Part shown: piece after piece, positions 1 through 8,007 of the stretch
Position numbering within the stretch: the first letter of the stretch is position 1
Layout: every line of letters starts with the position of its first letter
Assembly (NCBI GenBank): GCA_002430405.1
Contig: DJBM01000033.1
Span: forward strand, 596-15,914
DNA: 15,319 bases
Direction of reading: 5' to 3'
Source: Actinobacteria bacterium UBA5976
Lineage (GTDB): Bacteria; Actinomycetota; Actinomycetes; S36-B12; UBA5976
Notes under the pieces: model-generated
What the model was told of the DNA's origin: nothing
Databases searched by the model: none
What the model saw: only the letters and a program-made list of their open reading frames with translations
Program-made: the position numbers and the translations under genes

Positions 1-3000
1 GATGTTCAAGCCGGTGATGCAGTTTCTCATCTAGGGATTCTGGAGTCACTTGAATCACTGGCGACTGGCGCGATCAAAGTTTCGATGTATGAGCCTAATT
101 CTCGGGAAGACGGAACTAGGCGCTTCACTATTTATCGAATCGGTAGTCCAATAACACTTTCAACAGTGCTGCCAATACTTCACGATCTTGGCGTCGAAGT
201 AATTGATGAACGAGCCTATGACTTGCGCCGCAAAGGCATGGATGTGGCTTGGGTCTATGACTTTGGTTTGAATTTTGATGACTCCAAAGTTCCAGGACTT
301 GATTCTTTGTCTGAAAGATTCTGCAGCACATTTATGGCGATCTGGCTTGGTGAAGTGGACAGTGATCCATTCAATGCACTTGTGATTCATGGTGGTCTTA
401 CGGCCCGAAATGTTGCCATTATTCGCGCCTACGCTGCTTACTTGCGACAAGCAGGCACGCCATTTAGTCAGGGATATTTACAGCAAGTGCTTTTGACGAA
501 TGTTGGAATTGTTCAATTACTGCTTCAACTGTTTGTCGTTAGATTTGATCCTAAATTTGCTGAAGACCGAAACTTAAAGCAACGTGAATTAGAAGAAAAA
601 ATTGAAACTGCTTTAGATGCTGTTGCAAGTTTGGATCATGACCGGATTATGCGAGCAAGTGTCTCGCTTGTACTTGCCACGTTGCGAACAAATGTTTATC
701 AACTAGACTCCGCAGGGAACTATTTAGAAGTCATGGCCTTTAAATTAGATCCGTCATTGGTTCCCGATTTACCTTTACCGCTTCCAAAATTTGAAATCTG
801 GGTATTCTCACCACGCGTTGAAGGTGTGCACTTGCGCTTTGCCGCAGTAGCGCGTGGCGGATTACGTTGGTCGGATCGTCAAGAAGATTTCCGAATCGAA
901 ATCCTGGGATTAGTTAAGGCCCAGATGGTGAAGAACACGGTCATTGTGCCAAGCGGCGCAAAGGGTGGATTCGTACTTAAGTGTGGTCCAGAACCAAGCA
1001 ATCGCGACGCATGGCTAGCTGAAGGCATTGCCTGTTATCAAATGTTCATATCTGCGTTACTTGACGTAACGGACAATCTTGTAAATGGGGAAGTAATTCC
1101 ACCAAAGGATGTTGTTCGCCATGATGTCGATGATCCATATCTGGTAGTGGCTGCTGATAAGGGAACGGCAACATTCTCAGACATTGCTAACAAGATCTCG
1201 GTGGATCGCGGCTTCTGGATGGGCGATGCTTTTGCATCAGGCGGATCAGTTGGCTATGACCATAAGGCCATGGGAATCACGGCTAAAGGTGCTTGGGAAT
1301 CTGTAAAGCGTCACTTCCTAGAACTAGGTCTGGATACTCAAACTCAAGACTTCACCGTGGTTGGGGTAGGAGACATGAGCGGCGATGTTTTTGGAAATGG
1401 CATGCTTCTTTCCGAACATATTCACTTGGTAGCAGCCTTTGATCATCGTCACATATTCCTTGATCCCAATCCCGATGCGGCGAAATCATTTATTGAGCGC
1501 CAGCGCTTATTCACTTTGCCTAGGTCATCTTGGGAAGATTACAACAGCAAATTAATAAGCAAAGGTGGTGGCATCTATTCTCGAACAGATAAGTCCATCG
1601 ACTTAACTGCTGAAGTGAAGTCCGCACTAGGTATCAGCGCCGAAATTGTTAGTCTTACTCCAAATGAATTGCTAACTAAAATTCTGTTAGCACCGGTAGA
1701 CCTGTTATGGAACGGTGGCATTGGAACTTATCTCAAAGCGAGCACGGAAACGCACGCTCAAGTTGGCGATAAGGCAAATGATGCTATCCGGGTTAATGGA
1801 AATGAAGTCCGAGCCCGTGTCATCGGTGAGGGTGGAAACTTAGGGGCGACTCAATTAGGCCGAATTGAGGCCGCTCGAGCTGGCGTCAAATTAAATACGG
1901 ATGCAATTGATAACTCTGCAGGTGTTGATACCTCCGATCACGAAGTAAACATAAAGATTTTGCTAGATCAAGCCGTGACTGCAGGAAATTTGAGTGTGGA
2001 AGACCGTAATAAGCAGCTTGCAGTAATGACAGATGAGGTTGGCGCATTAGTACTTCGCGATAATTACGAACAGAATTTGATTTTGGAACAAGCAAGGTTC
2101 CAGTCGCCTGTGATGCTTCGAGTCCACAAGAGATTGATGCAATCCTTTGAATCGAACGGGCACCTAAATCGGGCAATCGAATACTTACCGACCGATTCAC
2201 AGTTAGATGCATTGCATGCGCAAGGGCAAGGCTTAACCTCACCTGAACTTTCTGTTCTAATGGCTTATGTAAAGATTGATCTGACCCGAGATCGCGCTAA
2301 TGATGAAATTGTCGAGGAACCTTGGTGTCAAGAAATCCTGAAAAGGTACTTTCCTTCTGACTTAAGAGGTAAGTATGCAAATTTGATTGCTACCCATCCA
2401 CTGCGCAAGGAAATTATCTCCACAGTAATGATCAATGAAATGGTCAATCGTGGTGGAATAACATATGCCTGGCGTGCAGCTGAAGAAAGTGGCGCAGGAA
2501 CTTCGGAAATCCTGCGTGCCTTTGTAGTATCGCGAGAGGTATTTGGTCTAACCGAACTGTGGACAGAACTAGAGAACCTAGATGGAAAGATCTCTACGAA
2601 TTGCCAGACGGAACTATTCCTTGAATCAAGACGACTTTTGGATCGAGCAACCCGCTGGTTCTTGCAATCCCGCGGTGGACGACTCAATGTCGAAGAGGAA
2701 ATTGCAAAATTTGCACCGATTGTTGCAAAACTAACAAGTGAAGTACCTGGACTTCTGCGCGGCGTTGAAAGCCAACGTGCTGATGGCATCGCAAAGAAGT
2801 ATCAAGCACAAGGGGTTCCAACTAACCTGGCAGTTCGCACTGGAAGTTTCTTGGATGAGTTCTCACTACTTGATGTAATCGAAATTGCAAATCGTGAAAA
2901 GACGAGTCCAGAAAATGTCGCAGAACTATATTTTGCATTAAGTGAAAGATACGACATTGATCGAATGCTTTTCCACATTTCTGCGTTAGCAAGAGATGAC

Positions 3001-3264
3001 AGATGGACAGCTTACGCTCGCTCCGCACTTCGCAGTGATCTTTATGTTGCAATAGCTGCTTTAACATCCCGAGTCGTGCAAGCAACCAAAGATTCAGATT
3101 CCATTGATATGCGAATTAGCCAATGGGAAGCAAAGTTTGCCGAAGGTGTCGCACGAACAAGAGCCACACTTAATGAGATTGCTCACAGTGATCAAAATGA
3201 CATAGCGACGCTTTCCGTAGCATTACGCGCAATTCGCACACTTGCTGGCCAGGGTGGAAGCTAA
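1..3264 (+). CDS. NAD-specific glutamate dehydrogenase, large (GDH2-type), 5'-truncated by window edge
   Basis: This enzyme would deaminate glutamate to 2-oxoglutarate and ammonium with NAD+ in the cytoplasm. The frame is open from base 1 to TAA at 3262-3264 (1087 residues), so the real start lies upstream; the internal ATG at 85 is not the start. Large bacterial NAD-GDHs run to about 1600 residues, so roughly the last two thirds are present. Visible signatures, numbered from the window edge, are RGGLRWSDR (about 285-293), the catalytic-lysine segment PSGAKGGF with Lys near 321, and a Rossmann-type GVGDMSGDVFGNG (455-467). A long helical C-terminal domain follows, as expected for the family. 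The N-terminal ACT-like regulatory part is mostly outside the window. The next gene, a DedA protein, begins 51 bp downstream with no obvious terminator between. The family call is firm. The small-hexamer GDH family is excluded by length and motif context. Confidence 0.95.
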   Translation, partial: DVQAGDAVSHLGILESLESLATGAIKVSMYEPNSREDGTRRFTIYRIGSPITLSTVLPILHDLGVEVIDERAYDLRRKGMDVAWVYDFGLNFDDSKVPGLDSLSERFCSTFMAIWLGEVDSDPFNALVIHGGLTARNVAIIRAYAAYLRQAGTPFSQGYLQQVLLTNVGIVQLLLQLFVVRFDPKFAEDRNLKQRELEEKIETALDAVASLDHDRIMRASVSLVLATLRTNVYQLDSAGNYLEVMAFKLDPSLVPDLPLPLPKFEIWVFSPRVEGVHLRFAAVARGGLRWSDRQEDFRIEILGLVKAQMVKNTVIVPSGAKGGFVLKCGPEPSNRDAWLAEGIACYQMFISALLDVTDNLVNGEVIPPKDVVRHDVDDPYLVVAADKGTATFSDIANKISVDRGFWMGDAFASGGSVGYDHKAMGITAKGAWESVKRHFLELGLDTQTQDFTVVGVGDMSGDVFGNGMLLSEHIHLVAAFDHRHIFLDPNPDAAKSFIERQRLFTLPRSSWEDYNSKLISKGGGIYSRTDKSIDLTAEVKSALGISAEIVSLTPNELLTKILLAPVDLLWNGGIGTYLKASTETHAQVGDKANDAIRVNGNEVRARVIGEGGNLGATQLGRIEAARAGVKLNTDAIDNSAGVDTSDHEVNIKILLDQAVTAGNLSVEDRNKQLAVMTDEVGALVLRDNYEQNLILEQARFQSPVMLRVHKRLMQSFESNGHLNRAIEYLPTDSQLDALHAQGQGLTSPELSVLMAYVKIDLTRDRANDEIVEEPWCQEILKRYFPSDLRGKYANLIATHPLRKEIISTVMINEMVNRGGITYAWRAAEESGAGTSEILRAFVVSREVFGLTELWTELENLDGKISTNCQTELFLESRRLLDRATRWFLQSRGGRLNVEEEIAKFAPIVAKLTSEVPGLLRGVESQRADGIAKKYQAQGVPTNLAVRTGSFLDEFSLLDVIEIANREKTSPENVAELYFALSERYDIDRMLFHISALARDDRWTAYARSALRSDLYVAIAALTSRVVQATKDSDSIDMRISQWEAKFAEGVARTRATLNEIAHSDQNDIATLSVALRAIRTLAGQGGS

Positions 3265-3315
3265 TTCGCTCAAACCAAGTTCTGCCGTACTAATTTTCCA
3301 AAGTATTCTTAACCA

Positions 3316-3954
3316 GTGGACTCAGTGTTTTTAGCGGCCGCCCTCACGGGTCAGGTAACAGATTGGCTCAATAGTTACGGGCCATTTCTTTTTTACTTGA
3401 TTGTCTGGGGCTTGGTTTTTGCTGGCACTGGATTGCTGATTGGCGCGTTCATCCCGTTTATTACCGGTGACTCTCTTATCTTTGCGGCTGGAGTATTAGC
3501 TGCCACAAATGATTCAATTGAGATCCGCGTACTAACAATTGGCGTTGGACTTGCCGCATTTGTGGGAGATCAAACTGGATTTGTACTGGGCCGTCACTTC
3601 GGTCGTCCTTATTTAGATAAGCGCGAAGGCCCAAAACTAAAGTCGGCAATCGCAAAATCTGAGAAGTTTTATCAACAACTTGGCTGGTGGGCCGTAGTTG
3701 TTTCTCGATTCATGCCTTGGGCGCGAGTACTCGTTCCTGCTATCGCTGGGATCGCACGAATGAATTACTACAAGTTCCTTGGCGCAAACTTAGTCGGCGC
3801 CATTTCGTGGGGTGTTGGTTTAACACTTGCGGGTTACTACGCCGCAACTATTCCTGCGGTTAAAACAGGTTCCTATGCGATTGCAACATTCTTTATTGTT
3901 GGCTCAATAATTGCGGGTATTCGTAGCTGGCTACACAACAGAAAACTTGCATAG
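3316..3954 (+). CDS. DedA family (SNARE-associated/VTT domain) membrane protein
   Basis: This is a polytopic inner-membrane protein of 212 residues, the usual size for DedA proteins, which are linked to lipid-carrier flipping and membrane homeostasis. Supporting motifs are the re-entrant segment FIPFITGDSL (45-54), GDQTGFVLGRHFG (84-96) and SRFMPWARVLVPAIAG (130-145). The last contains the family Arg-containing motif, followed by a C-terminal helix around LVGAISWGVGLTLAGYY. The commonly conserved Glu after Pro-Gly is Asp here (G51-D52), a conservative change. The chosen start is GTG at 3316; a second GTG at 3325 would remove three residues. Neither has a clear Shine-Dalgarno sequence. The gene may be co-transcribed with the glutamate dehydrogenase gene 51 bp upstream. 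The substrate cannot be read from the sequence. Confidence 0.9.
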   Translation: MDSVFLAAALTGQVTDWLNSYGPFLFYLIVWGLVFAGTGLLIGAFIPFITGDSLIFAAGVLAATNDSIEIRVLTIGVGLAAFVGDQTGFVLGRHFGRPYLDKREGPKLKSAIAKSEKFYQQLGWWAVVVSRFMPWARVLVPAIAGIARMNYYKFLGANLVGAISWGVGLTLAGYYAATIPAVKTGSYAIATFFIVGSIIAGIRSWLHNRKLA

Positions 3955-4147
3955 CAACTAACTTCTTTCGGTTACTTAGTTTTCCTTGATCTGTGGAAAA
4001 CTTCAAAACACCGTTGTGTTACTTACCTAAATCTTTGCAGTAGCAAAGTTATCCCCAGTTTATTTCGAGCACGTGACTTGTGATCCATTTCCAGCCTAAG
4101 GTTCATACACTCGGCTTGGTTCGAGTCAGGTGTAACAGGGGTAGCTC
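3955..4147 (+). promoter_or_regulatory. Intergenic region upstream of the tad operon, with several palindromes
   Basis: This gap separates dedA from tadA and must carry the operon promoter. A candidate promoter is GTGACT (4073-4078), an 18-bp spacer and TAAGGT (4097-4102, matching the actinobacterial TAnnnT -10). It would give a leader of about 40 nt ending in an AGGGG-type ribosome site near 4136-4141. Upstream lie a perfect hairpin CTTTGC-AGTA-GCAAAG (4033-4048) and a smaller one, AACAC-CGTT-GTGTT (4007-4020). Two 9-mers resemble DnaA boxes: TGTGGAAAA (3992-4000) and TTATCCCCA (4049-4057). A weak stem AACTAA/TTAGTT (3956-3981), followed by a short T stretch, might end dedA transcription. 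All assignments are by eye. Confidence 0.35.
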
Positions 4148-5377
4148 ATGTCAGGTGCAGTTAGTGATGTGGTTTCGGAAGTTCGGGCGCGGGTTTGGAC
4201 TGGAGGGATCAGCCCGCAAGATGAATCAACTGAACTACGTCACATAGTTGAAGATATTCTGGCGCGTGAAAAAAATTCAACCGAATTTAGATTTGACGCT
4301 GAGCCCCTGTTGCCTGTTGCCGAACACATTGCATTGCACATTTCTGGCTTTGGATTACTGCAGCCACTTTTGGAGGATCCTGAAGTTGAAGAAATTTGGA
4401 TCAATGAACCAGATCGGATTTTTGTTGCTCGCAATGGAAGAAGTGAACTGACAAACGTAATTCTCGATGAAATTGAGGTGCGCGGATTAGTTGAACGAAT
4501 GCTGGCTGCTTCCGGGAGGCGCGTTGACTTATCCAATCCATTTGTTGATGCTACCTTGCCAGATGGTTCACGTTTGCATGTTGCAATTCCTGACATTACT
4601 CGCAAACATTGGTCGGTCAATATCCGAAAGTTCATCATGGGCACAAAGTCACTTGATGGATTAGTACAGGCCGGAACCCTTACTGATCAAGCAGCTGCGT
4701 TTCTTCAGGCTTGCGTGCTTGCTGGGCTAAACATAATTGTTGCTGGCGCAACTCAAGCCGGTAAAACAACCCTCATGAACGCACTTTTAAACAGTGCGCC
4801 ATCAAGTGAGCGAGTGATTACGTGTGAAGAAGTGTTTGAACTTCAACTTACCAGCCCAGACTGGGTGGCCCTGCAAACTCGGCAAGCAAGCCTTGAGGGA
4901 ACTGGGGAAATTACATTACGTCGATTGATTAAGGAAGCTTTACGTATGCGACCCTCAAGATTGGTAATTGGGGAAGTAAGGCAGGAGGAAGCACTGGACT
5001 TACTTGTTGCCATGAATGCTGGAATGCCCAGTATGTGTTCCATTCATGCAAATGGCGCTCGAGAGGCCATCTCAAAGCTGTGCCTTCTACCCATGCTTGC
5101 TGGCAGCAATGTATCTGCAGAGTTTGTAATTCCAACGGTTGCATCTGTTGTAGACATTGTGGTCCACACCGCTTTACAACTTGATGGCACTAGAAAGGTG
5201 CAGCAAATCACTTCAGTAACTGGTCGAGTTGAAGGAAGCAATATTGAAACTGGTGATATTTTCAGTACCCAAAACTCGCAATTAGTTCCGCAGGGAATTT
5301 TCCCAGGAAAGCTGGAAAACTTTTCAGCTCGTGGAATCGACCTGGCAAATCTGGTGGGTGCTCGCGCATGGGATTAG
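4148..5377 (+). CDS. tadA: TadA/CpaF-type pilus assembly ATPase
   Basis: This is a cytoplasmic secretion ATPase of the type II/IV secretion superfamily, 409 residues, which powers assembly of Flp/Tad pili. It has an N-terminal helical domain and the TadA-typical LEDPEVEEIWIN (75-86). Walker A is GATQAGKTT (200-208) and Walker B is RLVIGEVR (271-278). The His-box region is MCSIHANGAREAISKL (296-311). The Asp-box, usually ERxxTIEDxxEL, reads ERVITCEEVFELQL (221-234), with Glu in place of the usual Asp. Walker A departs from the common GGTGSGKTT but keeps GxxxxGKT. The start ATG follows a G-rich ribosome site. The stop overlaps the start of tadB by 10 bp, indicating translational coupling. It is the first gene of a seven-gene operon. 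No tadZ-like gene precedes it. Confidence 0.95.
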   Translation: MSGAVSDVVSEVRARVWTGGISPQDESTELRHIVEDILAREKNSTEFRFDAEPLLPVAEHIALHISGFGLLQPLLEDPEVEEIWINEPDRIFVARNGRSELTNVILDEIEVRGLVERMLAASGRRVDLSNPFVDATLPDGSRLHVAIPDITRKHWSVNIRKFIMGTKSLDGLVQAGTLTDQAAAFLQACVLAGLNIIVAGATQAGKTTLMNALLNSAPSSERVITCEEVFELQLTSPDWVALQTRQASLEGTGEITLRRLIKEALRMRPSRLVIGEVRQEEALDLLVAMNAGMPSMCSIHANGAREAISKLCLLPMLAGSNVSAEFVIPTVASVVDIVVHTALQLDGTRKVQQITSVTGRVEGSNIETGDIFSTQNSQLVPQGIFPGKLENFSARGIDLANLVGARAWD

Positions 5378-6045
5378 TTCTTGGCTTGTTAACTGGTATC
5401 GGTTTAATTCTTATTTGGAGTGCAATCAAGGAGCCAGTGAAATTCGACTTCATAAAGTTTGCAAAACGGTCCCCACTACTTAATCGACGCAAGAAAATTG
5501 ATGCTCAGCTTTGGCCTGATGTAGTTGACGATTTAGCCTCGGCAGTGCGCGCCGGACTCTCGCTCCCACATGCCGTTGCTGAATTGTGCGTAAGTGGCCC
5601 TGAGGTTCTGCGCCCAGCCTTTGAATTATGTCGAGCAAAGTATCAGGCGACAGGGGACTTCACAACTGGCTTGAGTTTGATTGCCCAAGAATTGCAAGAT
5701 CCCCAAGCAGATAAATTTGTAACTTCACTCCAGGTTGCATATGAAGTTGGCGGAGCGGATCTTGGAGTATTGCTTCGCACGCTTTCGGAAGTAATGCGAG
5801 AAAGTCTAGTAACTCGCGGCGAAATCTTAACTCGACAAGGCTGGACTGTTAGTGCCGCTCGTCTTGCTGTTGCAGCGCCATGGGCAACTGCGCTTGTGCT
5901 GTCAACTAGAGCTTCGACTGCGAGCGTTTACACCTCACCAGGTGGAATTCGAATGTTGGCCAGTTGCGCCGTTGTTTCAGTCTTCGCCTATTGCGCGATG
6001 ATGTTCATCGCCAAGCTGCCACCAGATAGCAGGTTATTGGCATGA
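5368..6045 (+). CDS. tadB: TadB-like type II secretion F-domain platform protein
   Basis: This is an inner-membrane platform protein of 225 residues that would transmit TadA ATPase motion to pilin polymerisation. An N-terminal hydrophobic helix (about 2-20) is followed by a cytoplasmic T2SSF domain (about 50-160). That domain has the typical LWPDVVDDLASAVRAGLSLPHAV segment and a YEVGGADLGVLLRTLSEVMRE stretch. Two C-terminal membrane segments lie around 165-185 and 195-215. The ATG lies inside the last codons of tadA, so the two genes are translationally coupled. The stop overlaps the tadC start as ATGA. At this length it is shorter than many TadB proteins (about 300 residues), the N-terminal portion being reduced; actinobacterial versions are often short. 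Confidence 0.88.
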   Translation: MGLVLGLLTGIGLILIWSAIKEPVKFDFIKFAKRSPLLNRRKKIDAQLWPDVVDDLASAVRAGLSLPHAVAELCVSGPEVLRPAFELCRAKYQATGDFTTGLSLIAQELQDPQADKFVTSLQVAYEVGGADLGVLLRTLSEVMRESLVTRGEILTRQGWTVSAARLAVAAPWATALVLSTRASTASVYTSPGGIRMLASCAVVSVFAYCAMMFIAKLPPDSRLLA

Positions 6046-6929
6046 GCGGATTATTTGTTGGCGCTTTGCTAGGTCTTGGATTAGTGCTCGTCGCCAGTGT
6101 AATTTTTCGCCCAAAGGTTGCAATGGCAGATGCTATCGCTCCTTATGTTGGCGCAATATCAAAAACCAAAGCGTCACTAACAAGTAGAACTCTTGAATTC
6201 CTAAATGAAACACTTACTAGTCGCCAACTTTCTCCGTGGGCCAGTGATAAAAACATTTCTACCTGGTTAAGGCAGTCAACGAGAACTTACTCACTTGCCA
6301 CATTTCGTCGCAATCAAATAGTGACTGCCGGACTGAGTTTGTTAGGCGCAGTAATTTGGCTATTAATTAGGTTCGCGGCGGGAAAGCCAATTTCGGTCCT
6401 AGTTATCCTTCTCGTCATTCTTAGCGCTTTTGTTAGTGGTGGCTGGTATGCCAAGTGGCAATTGTCGAGCAGTGCTAAAAAACAGCGAACTGCGATCGAA
6501 GGACAACTCTCGACCGTACTAGATTTGTTGGCCTTTGCAGTTTCAGCTGGTGAGCCAGTCTTATTGGCAATGCGCCGAATTGTGCAATCGTGCACGGGCC
6601 CATTGATTAGCGAGCTTCGCAAAGTTGTCAATTCAGTCAATTCAGGCGAGGCGTTAGCTGCGTCGCTGATTCAATTGCAGACTGAACTAGATTCGCAGCC
6701 AGTTAGTCGAGCCGTGCACGCGCTCAATTTAGCTTTAGAGCGAGGAACACCGCTTGCTCAAGTGTTACGGGCGCAAGCATCGGATGCCCGAGCACATCAA
6801 GCTCGAATGCTATTAGTTCTAGCGGGACACAAGGAAACATCAATGATGCTACCGGTAGTTTTCTTGATTCTGCCAATGATTGTGGCAGTTGCGCTTTATC
6901 CGGGAATGATCGCGCTACAAGTTCTGTAA
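6042..6929 (+). CDS. tadC: TadC-like type II secretion F-domain platform protein
   Basis: This is the second T2SSF platform protein of the Tad machine, 295 residues. It has an N-terminal hydrophobic helix (about 2-22), two adjacent membrane segments (about 93-135) and a T2SSF domain. That domain contains the typical LSTVLDLLAFAVSAGEPVLLAM stretch. A C-terminal hydrophobic segment (about 270-292, MMLPVVFLILPMIVAVALYPG) completes it. TadB and TadC work as a pair beneath the pilus. The start overlaps tadB by 4 bp (ATGA). After the stop comes a 50-bp gap with a palindrome before the pilin-like gene, so the high-copy pilin may be controlled separately. Confidence 0.9.
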   Translation: MSGLFVGALLGLGLVLVASVIFRPKVAMADAIAPYVGAISKTKASLTSRTLEFLNETLTSRQLSPWASDKNISTWLRQSTRTYSLATFRRNQIVTAGLSLLGAVIWLLIRFAAGKPISVLVILLVILSAFVSGGWYAKWQLSSSAKKQRTAIEGQLSTVLDLLAFAVSAGEPVLLAMRRIVQSCTGPLISELRKVVNSVNSGEALAASLIQLQTELDSQPVSRAVHALNLALERGTPLAQVLRAQASDARAHQARMLLVLAGHKETSMMLPVVFLILPMIVAVALYPGMIALQVL

Positions 6930-6979
6930 TCATTTATTGCAAATTGCAATGATGAAAACTGAATATAGATTGGGGAGAA
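6930..6979 (+). promoter_or_regulatory. Palindrome and possible pilin promoter between tadC and the Flp-like gene
   Basis: A perfect interrupted palindrome, ATTGCAA-A-TTGCAAT, occupies 6936-6950. It lies in the only appreciable gap inside the tad operon. A TATAGAT-like -10 element lies about 14 bp after the second TTGCAA, and a GGGGAG ribosome site (6972-6977) sits unusually close to the ATG at 6980. The palindrome could be an operator, a -35 region or an RNA processing/stabilising hairpin. The sequence alone does not decide between these. Confidence 0.3.
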
Positions 6980-7204
6980 ATGAAGTCACTGTTGAGAGAA
7001 ATCACACTCTTAAAGATGAGTAATCGATTGCGAGAGGCTTTTGCAACACTAAAGCAGGGGTTACTAAAAGATCGAGGTGACATTCCAGGCTGGGTTTTGG
7101 TAACGGTAATGACTGCTGGACTAGTTGTTGCAGTTTGGTCCGTAGCTGATGATCAATTAAAGACGGTGTTAACAAATGCGCTTCGAGGGGTTTCGCAACC
7201 GTAG
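6980..7204 (+). CDS. Small Flp-pilin-like membrane protein of the Tad locus
   Basis: This small protein of 74 residues sits where actinobacterial Tad loci carry a pilin. A charged N-terminus (1-33) is followed by GDIPGWVLVTVMTAGLVVAVWSVA, one hydrophobic helix (about 37-56), and a short tail. This is the general design of Flp/type IVb prepilins, with a Gly at 33 that could be the peptidase site. The usual Glu at +5 after the cleavage glycine is missing (Trp38). Processing by a TadV-type peptidase is therefore uncertain. An alternative start is the ATG at 7016, giving 62 residues. The first ATG is preferred because of the adjacent GGGGAG. The gene overlaps the next reading frame by 29 bp. A role as main pilin is inferred from position and topology. 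Confidence 0.65.
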   Translation: MKSLLREITLLKMSNRLREAFATLKQGLLKDRGDIPGWVLVTVMTAGLVVAVWSVADDQLKTVLTNALRGVSQP

Positions 7205-7583
7205 GGTATTGGCGAAAGAAAATGGCAGCAGTCTAGTTGGATTTGTTTTGGTTGCACCACTACTGGTTAGCGTATTTATTGCTGTTGGTCAGATCTCAGT
7301 CATCGTTGCCGACAAAAGCGTTTTGAATTCAGCAGCGACTATTGGAGCCCGTGCTGCCAGCGCAGCTGATGCATCGAATTCAACTGGATATACTGCCGCC
7401 TCAGCTATTCTTGCCAGTCGTGGTGGCGACTTCAAAGCTGCAAAGATTTCGGTAATCCAAGAACATATTGCGGGTATTGATTACGTTCTTGTCACCATTA
7501 CAAGAGAAATGGAAATCCAATTGCTCAACCAAAAAATTTCTTTAGTAGCGACATCACGCGCAGTTGATGAACGAACTTGGTAA
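7176..7583 (+). CDS. TadE-like pseudopilin
   Basis: This is a membrane-anchored minor pilin candidate of 135 residues. It has a positively charged leader, then ENGSSLVGFVLVAPLLVSVFIAV (15-37), the typical TadE-type processing site and hydrophobic helix. A predicted extracytoplasmic domain of about 95 residues follows. The expected Glu at +5 after the cleavage glycine (G17) is Gly22 here. The ATG at 7176 lies within the end of the preceding gene. A TTG at 7209, just after AGGGT, would give a shorter leader and is a real alternative. TadE proteins are thought to help initiate or anchor pili. The next gene starts 2 bp after the stop. Confidence 0.75.
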   Translation: MRFEGFRNRRVLAKENGSSLVGFVLVAPLLVSVFIAVGQISVIVADKSVLNSAATIGARAASAADASNSTGYTAASAILASRGGDFKAAKISVIQEHIAGIDYVLVTITREMEIQLLNQKISLVATSRAVDERTW

Positions 7584-7585
7584 AG

Positions 7586-8005
7586 ATGAAATTTAAATTC
7601 GAAGAAGGAAATGTCATCGTAGAGTTTATTGGGATCACAGTTGCGTTGTTGATTCCCATTTCTATTGTGGCAAGTGCAAGTTTGACTATTGCACAAAGTT
7701 ATCTGGCAACAGACATTGCAGCACGAAATGGTTCCCGCGCATTTGTAATTTCTGGCAATGATGCCATTGCAAATCATGACGCCAGATCTGCCGCTAACTT
7801 AGCAATGCAGGACTATAAGGCTCTAGATAAACACGTTTCTGTGAGTATTTCTTGCACGAAGAGTCCTTGTTTAACACCCGGGGGCTTCGTCACGGTATCT
7901 GTTAGTAGACAAATAGATCTGAGCTTGCCAGTAAATCTTGGCTCGAGATCGGTATTAGTGTCAGCGCAGCACACGGCAATAGTTGATGAACTTAGGTCAC
8001 CATAA
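7586..8005 (+). CDS. TadE/TadF-like pseudopilin with canonical prepilin site
   Basis: This minor pilin candidate has 139 residues from ATG 7586. The N-terminus EEGNVIVEFIGITVALLIPISIV (6-28) matches the type IVb pattern exactly: cleavage glycine G8, Glu at +5 (E13), then a hydrophobic helix. It is the only one of the four pilin-like proteins here that keeps this Glu. Cys53-like and Cys58-like residues in the CTKSPC segment could form a small disulfide loop outside the membrane. A TTG at 7577 would add three residues but lies inside the preceding gene, so the ATG is preferred. The gene sits tightly between tadE-like neighbours, 2 bp on each side. Confidence 0.75.
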   Translation: MKFKFEEGNVIVEFIGITVALLIPISIVASASLTIAQSYLATDIAARNGSRAFVISGNDAIANHDARSAANLAMQDYKALDKHVSVSISCTKSPCLTPGGFVTVSVSRQIDLSLPVNLGSRSVLVSAQHTAIVDELRSP

Positions 8006-8007
8006 AA

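Noticed and set aside
2328..2789. 153-codon minus-strand open frame inside the glutamate dehydrogenase gene
   Set aside because: It is a shadow of a strongly supported gene; the translation shows no recognisable domain and no ribosome site.
85..3264. Internal ATG at 85 as the start of the glutamate dehydrogenase
   Set aside because: The frame stays open to base 1 and the family is much longer, so the gene is cut by the window edge rather than starting here.
4105..4135. GGTTCGAGTC resembles a tRNA T-loop
   Set aside because: There is no complementary T-stem, acceptor stem or anticodon arm around it.
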